Below are positions 1 through 11,245 of a stretch of 64,000 nt of DNA, piece by piece. Numbering within the stretch: position 1 is the stretch's first letter; each line of letters starts with the position of its first letter. The notes beneath the pieces were generated by a model that was not told the origin of the DNA, ran no database searches, and saw only the letters and a program-made list of their open reading frames with translations. A program made the position numbers and the translations under genes. This DNA is from Paulownia fortunei (Eukaryota; Streptophyta; Magnoliopsida; Lamiales; Paulowniaceae). Location: NCBI GenBank assembly GCA_019321725.1, contig CM033107.1, positions 25,535,445-25,599,444 on the forward strand, in the 5' to 3' direction.

Positions 1-38
1 ACCCGTCAATTTTTTCTGAAACGGTTCTTCTACTCGCC

Positions 39-1355
39 ATGAGTTTACTCGCTGGAGCAAAATTATCGGCCAGAAGACGCCTTCTTTTCCTCCACCCCCT
101 TCAACAATTGAATTTCTATTCCACCAAAACTACTCATATTAGCCAGAGAACCCAACGGTCAACCAATCCCAGAACCCAGGAATCTTCTGAATCATCATCA
201 AGTTTTTCCCAGAGAACCAAGAAGCAGACCGGGGAGCTAATTGTTTGGCCTAAGCCAAGAGAGATTCCATATCAAGCAAAAGTTGCTAATTTTTTGAATT
301 TGATAGGTTACGTGAAAACCCCCGTTCAGTTCGGGGCTGCTTCTAATGGGAAGCACTTTGCTGCCACTGTGATTTCTCAAGAAAATAGTGGTGAAAAGAA
401 CTCTTTGTTGGTTCCTGTTGTGTTTGAAGGTGATTTAGCTCATGTTGTGGCTTGTCATGTGAAGGAGAATGATTGTGTTTTTGTGTCGGGGCAGTTGAGC
501 ATGGACCCATTGCGGTTTGCGTTGAACGATAGTCTTGGGAAGTTTCATCTTGTGGCTGAAAATCTTAACTTTGTTGAGGGATTTGTGAGAAATGTTTCTG
601 GTAAGAAATTAGGAGTCTCGTTTTCAGGTGTGGAAGTCGACATGCCTGGGACTAAAAAAATTGAGGAGGTTATAAAAGGGGTGGATAATGATGAGTACTT
701 CAATCAGCAGTGGAAAGACGCATTGGAACATGCAAAGGTGAAGAGATTTTCAAGTGAAAATGATTGGGCATCGAGTTCTGTTATTCTGCAGTCGGATGCA
801 GATTCTGAGGCAGCAACATTGGAACGAGTTGAGTCTAAACCAGAAAAAGGTAATGAGAAGAGTGGAGAGAGTGCCAACAAGAAGAAAGATGGGGATCTAA
901 TCTTGGATTTGTGGAGGGATCTTGTGAAAACCCCCCTGCAGTGGTGGGATTATCGTGATCACAAGTCTAATGGATTGGTTAAAGAAAAATTCCCTGATTT
1001 CAAGCACAAGGGGACTGGTGAGGGACTCTGGGTCGACAGTGCTCCGAAGTGGGTGTTGCCTGGACTTGAAAAATTGGAGTTTGATGTTAAGTTTATCAAA
1101 GCAAAGCAAGTGCAGGGTGGTGGTGAAGGGCCTGGTGAAAGAAAGAAATTCAGTAAAGGGGAAGATTCTTGGAAGAACTTGGTGGAAAATCCTAATAAAT
1201 GGTGGGATAATAGATTAGACAAGCGAAACCCAAAAGCACCCGACTTTAAGCACAAAGAGACGGGTGAAGGATTATGGTTAAGCGAATCACCAGATTGGGC
1301 ATTGTCCAGGTTACCAGTATTGAAAGATGGCAAGAAGAATACACAGACACTCTGA
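39..1355 (+). CDS. OSB: Organellar single-stranded DNA-binding protein, OSB family
   Basis: The gene encodes a 438-residue protein in one uninterrupted exon. OSB proteins bind single-stranded DNA in mitochondria or plastids; in Arabidopsis OSB1 limits recombination between mitochondrial repeats. Residues 1-30 are rich in Arg, Leu and Ser with almost no acidic residues, as in a mitochondrial or dual targeting presequence. Residues about 80-182 form an SSB-like OB-fold (VANFLNLIGYVKTPVQFG, then VFVSGQLSMDP). Two copies of the plant-specific PDF motif follow, at about 285-345 (TPLQWWDYRDH, PDFKHKGTGEGLW) and 375-430 (NPNKWWDNR, PDFKHKETGEGLW). The ATG is the first in frame, 38 bases into the window, so the promoter lies outside. 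Family membership is seen directly; which OSB paralogue it is, and mitochondrion versus plastid, is not decided. The last residues may be altered by a frameshift (see findings). Confidence 0.92.
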   Translation: MSLLAGAKLSARRRLLFLHPLQQLNFYSTKTTHISQRTQRSTNPRTQESSESSSSFSQRTKKQTGELIVWPKPREIPYQAKVANFLNLIGYVKTPVQFGAASNGKHFAATVISQENSGEKNSLLVPVVFEGDLAHVVACHVKENDCVFVSGQLSMDPLRFALNDSLGKFHLVAENLNFVEGFVRNVSGKKLGVSFSGVEVDMPGTKKIEEVIKGVDNDEYFNQQWKDALEHAKVKRFSSENDWASSSVILQSDADSEAATLERVESKPEKGNEKSGESANKKKDGDLILDLWRDLVKTPLQWWDYRDHKSNGLVKEKFPDFKHKGTGEGLWVDSAPKWVLPGLEKLEFDVKFIKAKQVQGGGEGPGERKKFSKGEDSWKNLVENPNKWWDNRLDKRNPKAPDFKHKETGEGLWLSESPDWALSRLPVLKDGKKNTQTL

Positions 1356-2841
1356 AGCATCTGAAGGAGCTTCCTTGATTGGAATTTTTTTGTGCTTGGT
1401 TAGTGATTGAAGTTATGAGATAAGACTTATGATGCTATGTTAATCCTGTTTGTATCAAGTATTTGAAGCCTCTTGAATCTTAAGAGAGGGGTGAACAACA
1501 ACTGAAAATTCAAAATTAAAGAAAGTGGCCTTGTCTTGGCATAAGACTTATGATGCTGTTTTAGAAGTTTCAACGTGTGTACTTATGTTATACATGGTGC
1601 AGATTTTGTTTCAGAGTTGTTTGTCAGCTCTAGTTAGTATTAGCAGGCGAATGGTCTGATCTATTGTACTGTGCACTTTAATGATTGTAGAATGCACCAT
1701 CATCTCTTGCTCTCACTTAGATTCATTTACTTGTTTTTTGGTGCACCATAAGATGTCAATGTGAATCCACAGTACATTAAATGTAGCAGAAGCAGCAGAT
1801 CATCATCTTACATGATCAGAATTGTTGAGTTTTAGGTAGCTCACATTAGCAGCTGCAACTCCATTTCTGCAGTGTCTACATGTATGATCTCTTCAGCATG
1901 AAGTTGATAAATGCAGCAATCCTAGTTATAGCCCGTCATTCTCAGGAAACAATTCTCTTGGGCAATTTGTGGAGCATAAACCCTGCAATATGGTAAAGCT
2001 TACTTTTCGGAGCATTGTGTGCTAATGAATTCAAAATACAGCAATATAAAGCAGAAACCGAACTTAACATTTTAAGATGTATGATTAGATGTTATATTTT
2101 AGGTGTGATGACAATAGTAATGCCATAAAGTCGATATTTATGGGCACTGATACCAGTTGCTTCATCGTTTGTAATGTAACTAAATTGCAAAGACCACTGA
2201 TAAGAACATTACAAAGGATTTTTTTATACATTCTCGTTCCAAAATGCCTAGCAAGTATGTCAAAATTTCTCTCCCCATGTGTTAATGGCTATTGTTGATT
2301 TTAAGATACTCAGGTCCTAAATCCTTTTTATGGCACTAACAATGCACTTCAAGAATGAATTTTCAGTGATTTCTAATGTTATGTATGTATAGTGATCAGG
2401 GAGATGTCTAAACACACAAATGCTTCACTGTCAATGATAACTACTTCCTAATCCAAAGCATTTTTTATTTTCTTTTCAAAATTTTAGGTGGATGAATTTA
2501 CATCTCAACAACTGTTTGGGGCAGAAAGCAATATTTTTTGCCTATCTTTCTTATATTTCAAGGCATTACATTGTCAAGCAAAGCCTCACCAATGAAATAG
2601 CTCCAATCAGAAACTACTACATGATTGAATTCACCTACAAGGAATTGTTAATTTTCAATTGAATCCCGCCATTTTCAGAAACCTATAACATCATGCACGA
2701 CTTTGTTAGCATTCTGGTCTATGATTCAGAAGTCTATACACTGAATTTATCTTCATCAAAACACCCTCAACTGCTTGAATCACACTGGAAGAAGCGGGTT
2801 CTGGCGTAAATTAACTATATTCATCAAATTTTTTTTGGATT
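1356..2841. other. OSB 3' region and IRX9 upstream region
   Basis: This is 1.5 kb of AT-rich sequence without a supported gene. It should hold the OSB 3' UTR (the phrase ataagacttatgatgct occurs twice, near 1421 and 1540) and the IRX9 promoter and leader. The short open frame at 2089-2298 has no coding character. Confidence 0.6.
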
Positions 2842-4135
2842 ATGGGATCTCAAGAAAGATCAAAGAAAAAGGTCCACTTATGGAAGAAAGCCATAGTTCA
2901 TTTCTTGCTATGTTTTTTAATGGGATTCTTCACCGGTTTCGCTCCATCCAGTAAGGCTTCGATATTTTCAAGTCGTGTTACAATGTCCCTATCGACGGGC
3001 TATTCGCCACAGCCCATGGAAGAGTTTCATCAACTAAGAACACAACATTTCAACAGAAGTTTGATAGATGATACAGAACCAGCAGCAGGGCACAACCACC
3101 GTGCAAAAACGGCGATAATCCCGGGAGAAGAAAACAGGGAAAGTGAGGAATTAAATGCAAGAAGGCTCATAATTGTTGTCACACCAACAAGTATGAGAAA
3201 TAAGCTTCGTAAGGTGTCACTTCGGAGACTAGCAAACACATTGAAGTTGGTGGCTCAGCCATTGTTGTGGGTAGTTGTGGAACAGCAGTCTGATGATTCT
3301 GAGGTTTCTGAGATAATAAGGAAAACAGGCATCATGTACAGGCATGTTGTCTCCAAGGAGAATTTCACTGATGTAGATTCTGAAATGGATCATCAGAGAA
3401 ATCTTGCGCTTAATCACATTGAGCACCATAGACTGAGTGGAATAGTCCATTTCGCGGGGCTGTCAAATGTTTATGATCTCAGTTTCTTTGAAGAGATTAG
3501 AGCAATTGAGTAAGTATTCTTCAAAATTTCACTCTGGCAATTCTTTGATTTTGATAGTTTTTGATATCTATGAAATTAGTTTCTTTTGTAAGATACAATT
3601 AATATTTGGTATGAGATTATTGTTTAAAAGGTGAGAGGATTTTCAGGGCATTTGGAACATGGCCAATAGCTAAACTATCTGCTAACAAGAAGAAGGTGAT
3701 AATTGAAGGGCCAGTGTGTGATTCTTCAGAGGTAATTGGGTGGCACTTGAAGAGAATGAAAAATCTGACAGACACAAGACCACCCCCTATTCATATCTCA
3801 ACCTTTGCATTCAATAGCTCAATTCTATGGGATCCTGAGAGATGGGGTCGCACTTCTTCTGTTCAAGACACCTCACAGGTTTCAAAATCACTTTTCAGAT
3901 TAAGACACCTTTTTTCACTACAATTTCTACTTTTATTGTATTTGGGAAAAAATGACAGTTTCTGACTTGTTTTAAAGATGCTCATCTGTCTGTGCATTTT
4001 GTCATCTAACTGCAGAATTCACTCAAATATGTTAGAGAAGAGGTTCTTGAAGAGGAAACCAAGTTGAAGGGTATTCCAACACAGGGTTGCTCTAAAGTTC
4101 TGCTCTGGGATCTCCATATCTCTGAGGAACAATAA
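2842..4135 (+). CDS. IRX9: IRX9, GT43 family xylan synthesis protein
   Basis: Three exons, 2842-3509, 3647-3878 and 4016-4135, join in frame to give 339 residues. IRX9 acts in the Golgi with IRX14 and IRX10 to extend the beta-1,4-xylan backbone of secondary walls. The start reads MGSQERSKKKVHLWKKA, closely matching Arabidopsis IRX9 as I remember it. Residues about 19-37 are the single membrane anchor of a type II Golgi protein. The GT43 domain follows from about residue 108, with LWVVVEQQSD, MDHQRNLALNHIE, HFAGLSNVYDLSFF, and across the junctions AFGTWP, EGPVCDSS and FAFNSSILWDPERWG. The usual GT43 DDD metal-binding motif is replaced by AGLSN, as in other IRX9 proteins, which fits a structural rather than catalytic role. 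The frame ends SEEQ-stop. Splice sites keep phase and all use GT/AG. Confidence 0.95.
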
Positions 4136-4803
4136 AATAAATTCATCCCATGTCATCTCCTCCTCATGATAGTAATAGCAAGCTTACCAAACATTAATAA
4201 TGTGGGAGAAAATGGCATTCCGCAATCAAGATTCCAAAAATTTTCAACTATTTTTTCAATCTTGTATATTTTTTAAAATTATAGTACTCATGACAATTTT
4301 GTAATGGATTGCACTTGAAAGCATCTTGCTTTTTTTTGACAGAAACTTAAACAATTCAATGATATTGTAGTTTTTGGCATCTACAGAAATTGTCAAGCTC
4401 CTTTATACAGACGCATCCCCCACCCCCACCCCCCCAAAAGAAAAAAAAAAAAAGAAAAACCCGAATAGAAGTGACTGATTAATTAGGAGGCATCACATGT
4501 TGGTGGGCTCAACTAGCAACCTACTGCCACAACTAATTTGCAGTAACTTAAATTATTTGCCAAAAATTAATCTTCAACTTTAGATTATTGACATGTTTAA
4601 AAAAAAAGAAATGTTACATATACGTGGGAGTTTCTATTTCAAATTATTAGTTTATTTTTGGTTTTCTTTTACATTTTTCTAATTTCATTTTTCACTTAGG
4701 CACGTCTATTTTTTATTTGATTTCCATTGTAACGTATGTTACATTACGTACCCTGACATATAAAAGAAGTATGAAGAGAAAATGAAAAGTCATTTTCTGG
4801 CTG

Positions 4804-4928
4804 TGGGCCCATTTATATTTCCAACCGAAGCCATAAGGCCCAAAGACAAAACTACCAAGCCCAGATGAATGCACTTCTATTCCGTTCCCACATCGACCAA
4901 TTATAGGTTTCTCGTTGACTTCATATGC
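4804..4928 (+). promoter_or_regulatory. U6 snRNA promoter: USE and weak TATA, with site II-like boxes
   Basis: TTCCCACATCG at 4885-4895 matches the plant upstream sequence element (RTCCCACATCG) of snRNA genes. The expected TATA position, about 30 bp before the transcript, holds TTCATATGCA (4921-4930) rather than TTTATATA. The USE-to-TATA distance of about 25 bp is the Pol III spacing. Farther upstream are TGGGCC (4804), AGGCCCA (4836) and AGCCCA (4858). These resemble the RGCCCR elements that assist monocot U6 promoters and the site II boxes of housekeeping genes. Confidence 0.8.
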
Positions 4929-4950
4929 ATCAGACTATCAACACCAGTTT

Positions 4951-4970
4951 GTCCCTTTGGGGACATCCGA

Positions 4971-5002
<32 letters not shown>

Positions 5003-5052
5003 GGCCCCTGCGCAAGGATGACACGCATAAATCGAGAAATGGTCCAAATTTT
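4951..5052 (+). ncRNA. U6: U6 spliceosomal snRNA
   Basis: The 102-nt sequence matches the plant U6 consensus as I recall it, with one substitution. U6 pairs with U4 and then U2 and forms the catalytic core of the spliceosome. The ACAGAGA box, the AGC triad, the internal stem-loop region and the 3' end (GGTCCAAATTTT) are all present. The difference is in the 5' stem-loop, whose tetraloop reads TTTG instead of TTCG (position 8); the stem GTCCC/GGGAC is intact. It has a USE 55 bp upstream and a T run immediately downstream, as a Pol III gene should. The weak TATA element leaves open low expression. Confidence 0.93.
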
Positions 5053-5057
5053 TTTTT
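5049..5057 (+). terminator. Pol III T-run terminator of U6
   Basis: Nine consecutive T residues follow the AAA at the U6 3' end, as expected for RNA polymerase III termination. The first four belong to the U6 transcript itself. Confidence 0.85.
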
Positions 5058-5549
5058 ATCCTTTTTTTCTTCTTCAGTTTTTCCGATTTTCCTTCTTCAA
5101 TTTTTTCTCAACCGTTTAAAGTCTTTCTGGCGCGAGTAGTCGCTGCTGTTCTTCGTTCTCAACTCAAGGTTGGTTTCCGTGTTTCTTTCGTTTTCCCCTT
5201 TTTGCTGTGTATTTTGCAATTTTCACTGTTCATTTTTGCAAGAAAAGGAGCGAACCATTCTAGTAGCACACTTAAAATAGTCTGATATAATATTTTTAGT
5301 TTTTTTCCTAATTTTTGTTTAATTTAAATGTGGAAGGATGTAAGTGAATTTTTCATGTTTGTTGAAATTCCTCATAGAAGACTCACAGTATGTCTTATGT
5401 TGGTACAGTACAGAGAAAAAAAAAATTAAAAGAAAAGGAGGGGTTGCATATAGAGTAGGTAGTTGATGGCAATGCCATCATTCAAAATTAAGTAGTTTTT
5501 TAAATCTAATGATCACATTATTATATACATTTTGTTTGATTTCTTGCAG

Positions 5550-5594
5550 ATGGCTAGGAAGCCTTGCTTCAAAGATTCATTTTTTGCAGTCTAA
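5550..5594 (+). other. Possible 14-residue ORF after a splice-like acceptor
   Basis: Directly after TTCTTGCAG an ATG opens a 14-codon frame, MARKPCFKDSFFAV-stop. A donor-like site (CTCAAG|GTTGG, near 5167) follows a GC-richer, CT-rich leader-like stretch at about 5090-5166. The arrangement resembles leader exon, intron and start codon of a gene whose coding part is now minimal. I do not recognise the peptide. It may be chance or a remnant. Confidence 0.2.
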
Positions 5595-7214
5595 TGCTTA
5601 ACTACTTAAAATAATGAAGTGCTTTTGGGGTTGCCCCTAATAATGCTAACATTTTATTTTATAAAATCATCCAATAAAAATGTGATGGTTCATAATCTTA
5701 CTTAGTAGTTTTCATGTCAGATATATTCGTATATTTATTTAAATAGTATTTAAGTGGGTAGGGTACTCAGCGGTTACTCAATTAACCAAAAGTGCAAACA
5801 AATTCAGAGCAATTCTTGTATTTCGAAAAGTTTAAATGTCGCACTCTAATTCCCTTTACTACAATCTTGAAAACTCTACTCACTCTAGATATTTGAAATA
5901 AAACTCGGTAGAAAGGTTTCTATCTTGCTTCTATCATGCGATAAAAATTAAGGGATTTGAAAAGAGTTGAATATTAGAGAATTCCAAAATTTTTTTAAAT
6001 TCAAATTTCGAAAGATTTGACATGGATAAGAACTCTTAGTTCAATCAAGATCAAGACTATAATCAAGAATATTAATAATGACAAATATATTCCATGTAAA
6101 CTATGTTTTCAGACTTCAAAATCTGTGATTGAAAGAAGCTTAGAATTGATAATCATGGTCACCAAACTATGAGTTGGTTGTAAGATTTGGTTGTCATTAA
6201 GGCTGCTAAGCTATTGGTTGTTCATGTGCTCCCAATAAGTGATTTTGATGATCCCTATTGTCATTGAGCTGTTGAGTGCTTCTTTTTGTTATTTTTAGAA
6301 TACCACTTTTAATTAGTGATTAAGACTAATGTTGCTTTAATTTTAAGCAAAGCAAAAAGAATAGACATTTCCCTTTTGTTTTTGGTATATAATTTAAGTG
6401 GAGGACTTGTTCTTTAAATCTATGCTTTATGGATCTTTTAACTGCAGTGCTCCCCCCATGATGGGATGATTTTTTTTTGTGAACTTAAACATCATCCTTT
6501 ATTGGGGATAATTCCAAAGCATATCTAATACATAAATAAACAACCTAAAAAAAGAACAAATAAATAAAAGCCTAGGAGAAAGATAAGATGTGGTATTTAA
6601 GTATGGAAATAGAACAAAACGAAAAAGACAAGAAATGAAATCTAACAAATATGGAACCCAGTCTTTTTTATGTAAATTCTATTACATTGTATTAATCGTA
6701 TTTTATATATATATATATATATATTACACTTTATAAATAAAAATTTATACGTGATGATAATTAATAAAATATAATAAAAAATATAATGTAATTTATAATA
6801 AAATATCATGTGTTGACCACCTCTTCCTCTGAATATACATGATTTGGAGTGGAAACCAAGCATGTTCCATAAATAGCAAGAACTGTTGGTAATAAATTTC
6901 CTAATAAGTAAAACTCTTGAAGTCGTCGCTTTGTATAAAAGTCTTTTACATGGGAAACTTGAATACAAAGTGCATTTTTTTCTTGTTTGGTCGAATCTTT
7001 AAAATTTTCATTTGTTTCAATCTTTTCTTAAATTATATATCTTTCTTTTTTTATGTGTAAGTAAAAAAGACAAGGGACGATAACCGAAGTAGCAAATTTT
7101 TTAGACTTGATCATAAGAGTTTTTATTATTATAAAATACTTGAACTGAACTATAATTACTAATTGTAAATAGTTTTATTCAAGACAAAAATCTAAAACCG
7201 GAAGCAGACTTTAA

Positions 7215-7303
7215 TTATTTGCTTTGGGGTCCTTATAAAAAGAATAATTATTATTTGCTTTGGGGTCCTTATAAAAAGAATAATTATTATTTGCTTTGGG
7301 GTC
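7215..7303. repeat. Tandem repeat, 36-bp unit, about 2.5 perfect copies
   Basis: The unit begins TTATTTGCTTTGGGGTCCTT and ends GAATAATTA. Copies start at 7215, 7251 and 7287 with no mismatch; the third breaks off after GGGGTC. Perfect identity implies a recent duplication. Confidence 0.95.
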
Positions 7304-8289
7304 GATGCTCGTACTTCTTATTGGCATGAGGCATAGGAGACATGAGATGACGTCGTATGGTACTTGTTTGTTCTTTTGTAAACAAAATGAATGCCCATTT
7401 CTGCCCCTTGGAAGTTGGAATTATTTTCTGTTGGCGATGTCTTCAAAATTAGTAGTTGAAAAGAAACAATTGAATATTAATGACAAAATAAATTTATATA
7501 TGTAAGGCGAGGGACATTTATTATTAAAAGAATTCCTTTTATATATGATTAAAATAATTTATTTTTTAAATTTATATTGCAATAATATTTAATTGTCGTC
7601 AGATGTTACACACGTATATTGGATATATATCTTATCATAAATTTACATATATTTATATATTTATATAATAATATATGATAAAATGTATATTTATAATATA
7701 CACTATCTAACGTAATATATACTAAATTAATTGTTGCTTGTTTTATACTATGGAAGTTTGTTATGTTTACAAGTATCCTTAAAACTATGTAAAAAGTGGT
7801 TCCTTAGTCCTCATAAGGGGTTTCTTATTTTGAATATGATACCATATGAATTAGTGAGAATTTTAAAATGTCAGATTTCCTATTATATTGATCAATTAAC
7901 CATGTATTAAGCAACCAACTAATTGAGATTTAAAAAAAAAAAAAAGAATATATAGTATTTTAATAAAAAATGAATTATTGTAGTCAAACTTTTTCATTGT
8001 CTTGTAAATGTTAAGTCAAGCAATTGGAAAGAGAGTTAGATAATTAAAAAAAAAAAACAAATGTAATACAGGCAAAAATGTATGTTGTCTTTGTTTCTTT
8101 TTATATAATTTTCTTGTTTAATTTTAATATATTTGGGGTTCGTAAATGATTTAATATTGGTTTGTCTAGGAACTTTTATCCCAGCACTGAAATGTTTCAC
8201 CTTTTCACCACTTCGGATTGTCTAGCAAATTTTTTGGATTCAAAGCATCTTATTGTAATACTATAACTACATCCTAAATTTAATAAACC

Positions 8290-8620
8290 ACGTTGTTTTA
8301 AAATTTGAATTGGATTTGACAATTCAATTGTTAAGAGTGTCGATTTGATTAATTTTAAATAATTAGATATTTAGTTTAATCAATTAAATTTAATTTTTAT
8401 TTAAAATTAAATTAAATTTGATATTTTGTTGTGTATTTGTGTTTTGTTAAATAATTTTTTAATTGATATTTATTTTTTTTATTTTTAAAATATATTAAAT
8501 AATAATTAATTTATTATATTATTATTTTATATAATATAATAAAAAATATTATTAATTTTCATTAAATCAGTTTGAAAATCAAATTAATCATAGTATGATG
8601 ACTTTAATAATTTATTTAAT
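8290..8620. repeat. AT-rich interspersed repeat, related to 61490-61920
   Basis: The block TTTATTATATTATTATTTTA at about 8510 recurs at about 61776 in the same orientation, and both are followed by similar sequence (TATAATA..ATAAAAAATAT, then TCATTAAATCAGTTTG here versus TTATTAAAATCGATCTG there). This points to one degenerate non-coding element family. Confidence 0.5.
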
Positions 8621-9539
8621 TATAAAAAAACTATATTAACATACACTTAATCGTGTGTTTATTGAATTAAAAATAAAATCCTAATTGAGACATAGGATCC
8701 CATCTTACCGTTCACCAACCCACCCCGCCACATCCCAGTATACTCTGTCTCTTTCTTCAAATCAAAATATTCAAACTCCTATTTAAGGCGCGTGATTCAG
8801 GAGCGCGACTATAAAAAACTCTGACAATGTGTTTGGATACAGAATCTTCAAATTAGTAAATTGAACATTTTTCTTAAATATTTCAAGAACAAGTTATCAC
8901 ATGTTATTTTAAATTAAAATAGTGGGCAGTGGGGACTAACTAAAATCTCACTTTTGGTCTCTTATTTTTGCTCTATTCTCACTTTTCTCCTACCCATGGA
9001 AGTTTTTTTTTTTTTAGATTAGATTTACAAGTTTTACTAAATAATTACATACATAATTGAGTTGAATATTTTCTAAAAAGGTTTGGAAAGCTACTCCTAA
9101 CTTAACAAGAACATCTAATTTAAATTTATTAAATTACTCTACTCATTTCCAAAATTACGAGGTTAATTCGTCGTAATGTAAAGTTTTAGATAATAGTTGA
9201 AAATTTATAAATTTTATATATTTTTGTATTATCGCCCTTAAATAATTAAAGAATTTGTAGTGTCGCGGTATATTTTAATTGAGATGATAATTATTTTTTA
9301 AAAAATATTTTAAAAAATAAAACTTCGATTAAAAAGAAATAGCAATAAATTGGAAAAGAAGGGAGCATTTTTCAGAAACAAATGGAAATTTGTCTATCCC
9401 AATTCTTATCCCGAACCTACAATATCCAACCAATCAGGCGTAGAATTTTTTTATTTTTATTTTCCAGCTTAGAATTTATCCATTTTCTACCAGGTTACTT
9501 TCTTTTCATCCAAAATTTCTTTTGTACCAAACACACCAT

Positions 9540-11245
9540 TAGCTTCCCTCCTCCCTCTCCAGCAAAAACAAAGGAAGAGAGTGTGTGACTTGGGAACAGC
9601 GTCACAGCAGCTACTCACATTGTACGAACCCAACTTTCTCTCTCTCGAGCTCTTCACACATTATTTCTCTACTGCTATCTTTCATCTCCGCAGAGACTAT
9701 AGGGTTTTCTACCTTCTATTACCATTTTCTTGGAACTTGTGCCAGAGCAACAACAGTAAGAAGTCAGGGTCAGCTGCTACTTTCGCTGAGAAAAAAACAA
9801 AAGACTGAAAGCTCTCAATCTTCAAATCAAACTTCTACTTGGTAAGTCTGCTGGCTTCTTATCTTTTTCGTCACCCATGCCAAAAGATTGTTTATTTGTG
9901 TTCTTTTCGATACTTATTTTATTTCATCTAGTTCTGCTTTTTAAACTATTTGTAGTTGCAGAGAGCATGGGTTTTTCCAAGTGAGCTCTTTTTGGCCCAA
10001 AATCTGTGGTTTTTCTTTTTTTTTTTGTTTTTGTGGAGGGGAATTCCTTTGTTGATTTCGCAATGCCGGTTGGTGTTTAAGCTTTTAGAGCGTGAGTCTT
10101 AGATGCGACGCGAGTTTCATGTGTGTGTATTTCTGCAAAGCTTTTATTCTTTAGTGTGTGTGTGTGTGTTGTGGTGGATTTTGGAGTGATTTTTTTTTGT
10201 TTAAAGTCTATTCTGTAGATCTAAATAGTCCAGAGGAAACATGGGAGCACTTTGTTTTTCACATAATTTGTTGTCAATGTGGATATCGTTTTCCTGAAAA
10301 GATGGTGACTATTTGACATATTAGTATTTGGCTAATGATGCCTCATTATCAATTTGTTGCAGCATTTTAATACATCAATGATTCTGTCTCTCTTCTATAA
10401 TGTGCTATTATGGTTCAGTGAGATTCTTTTTCTATGTTAGTTGTTTGTCTAGTGCTTTTTGTTTACCAAATAAATTCTTAGACTATAGTTGAGAGTATCA
10501 ATTTTTTTTAATGGAATATAGAGAAAAGATAAACAGGCAAAGGGTTGCCAAACAGAGCGTATTCAGTCTCTGGATCAAAATATGATTCCTGATGTGATGC
10601 TTTGCCGTAGATTCCTTTTTTCCAAGCATTGTGAGTAGCCTGGATAAAAATAAATAATTGCCTGTTTTGAAATTTATTAATGTACATTAGAAAGCTGTTA
10701 AATATAATGTTTCGCGTTCAATATCTGTGCTGAATGCTGGTAGGCTCAAAATCTGAAGATCTTGGTAATTCTGCTGAATTATAGGTAATATTGTGATTTG
10801 TTTTTAGGATATCGTCTCAATAATGTTATTCCTAACCGTGCAAGTCCTAGAGTAGAAAAGAAGGAAAAGAATGGGAAAGTGAAAGACTGGCTTTTGTAAT
10901 GATATTTGTTTCTCCTTTGATAGCTACTTCCTTTGTCTCTTTTCTTTTTTCTATTTTCATCTTTTTTTCTTCTGTTTTGGGTATGTTTGGTGGGAGTGGA
11001 GGTTGTTTCTCTGGTTTTCCTTTGAAGGGATAATGTTGCTTCTTTCTTTGTTAGTTTGGTTGGTCAATTGAATCTGGATTAGAGGTTGGATTTCTGCATG
11101 AAAGTTTTTCTTGGCCAATGTTTATATATCCATAAAATTTTCTCTCTTACCAAAATTCCTCTGAAATATTGCAGGGTCGTGAGTGAGGTGGGCCTTTAAG
11201 GACATCTAGTTTGCTACATCTTTTTCACTTCTGAGATAATAAAAT
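9540..11245 (+). other. ICR leader exon and 5' UTR intron
   Basis: A CT-rich stretch from about 9540 ends at a good donor (TACTTG|GTAAGT, intron from 9842). The intron closes at ATATTGCAG (11174). A short second leader segment, 11175-11245, leads to the ATG at 11246. The 1.3-kb leader intron carries a GT microsatellite near 10156-10169. Transcript limits are inferred. Confidence 0.55.

Larger units (their letters stand above)
5595..9539. other. AT-rich intergenic spacer
   Basis: About 4 kb with no supported gene. It holds a TA microsatellite near 6700-6723, the 36-bp tandem repeat at 7215-7303, an interspersed repeat at about 8290-8620 and several homopolymer runs. The open frames here (for example 6642-6968) are of low complexity and without family resemblance. 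The last few hundred bases should be the ICR promoter. Confidence 0.6.

Noticed and set aside
6642..6968. 108-codon frame on the minus strand
   Set aside because: Mostly Ile, Tyr and Lys from TA repeats; no motif or conserved ends.
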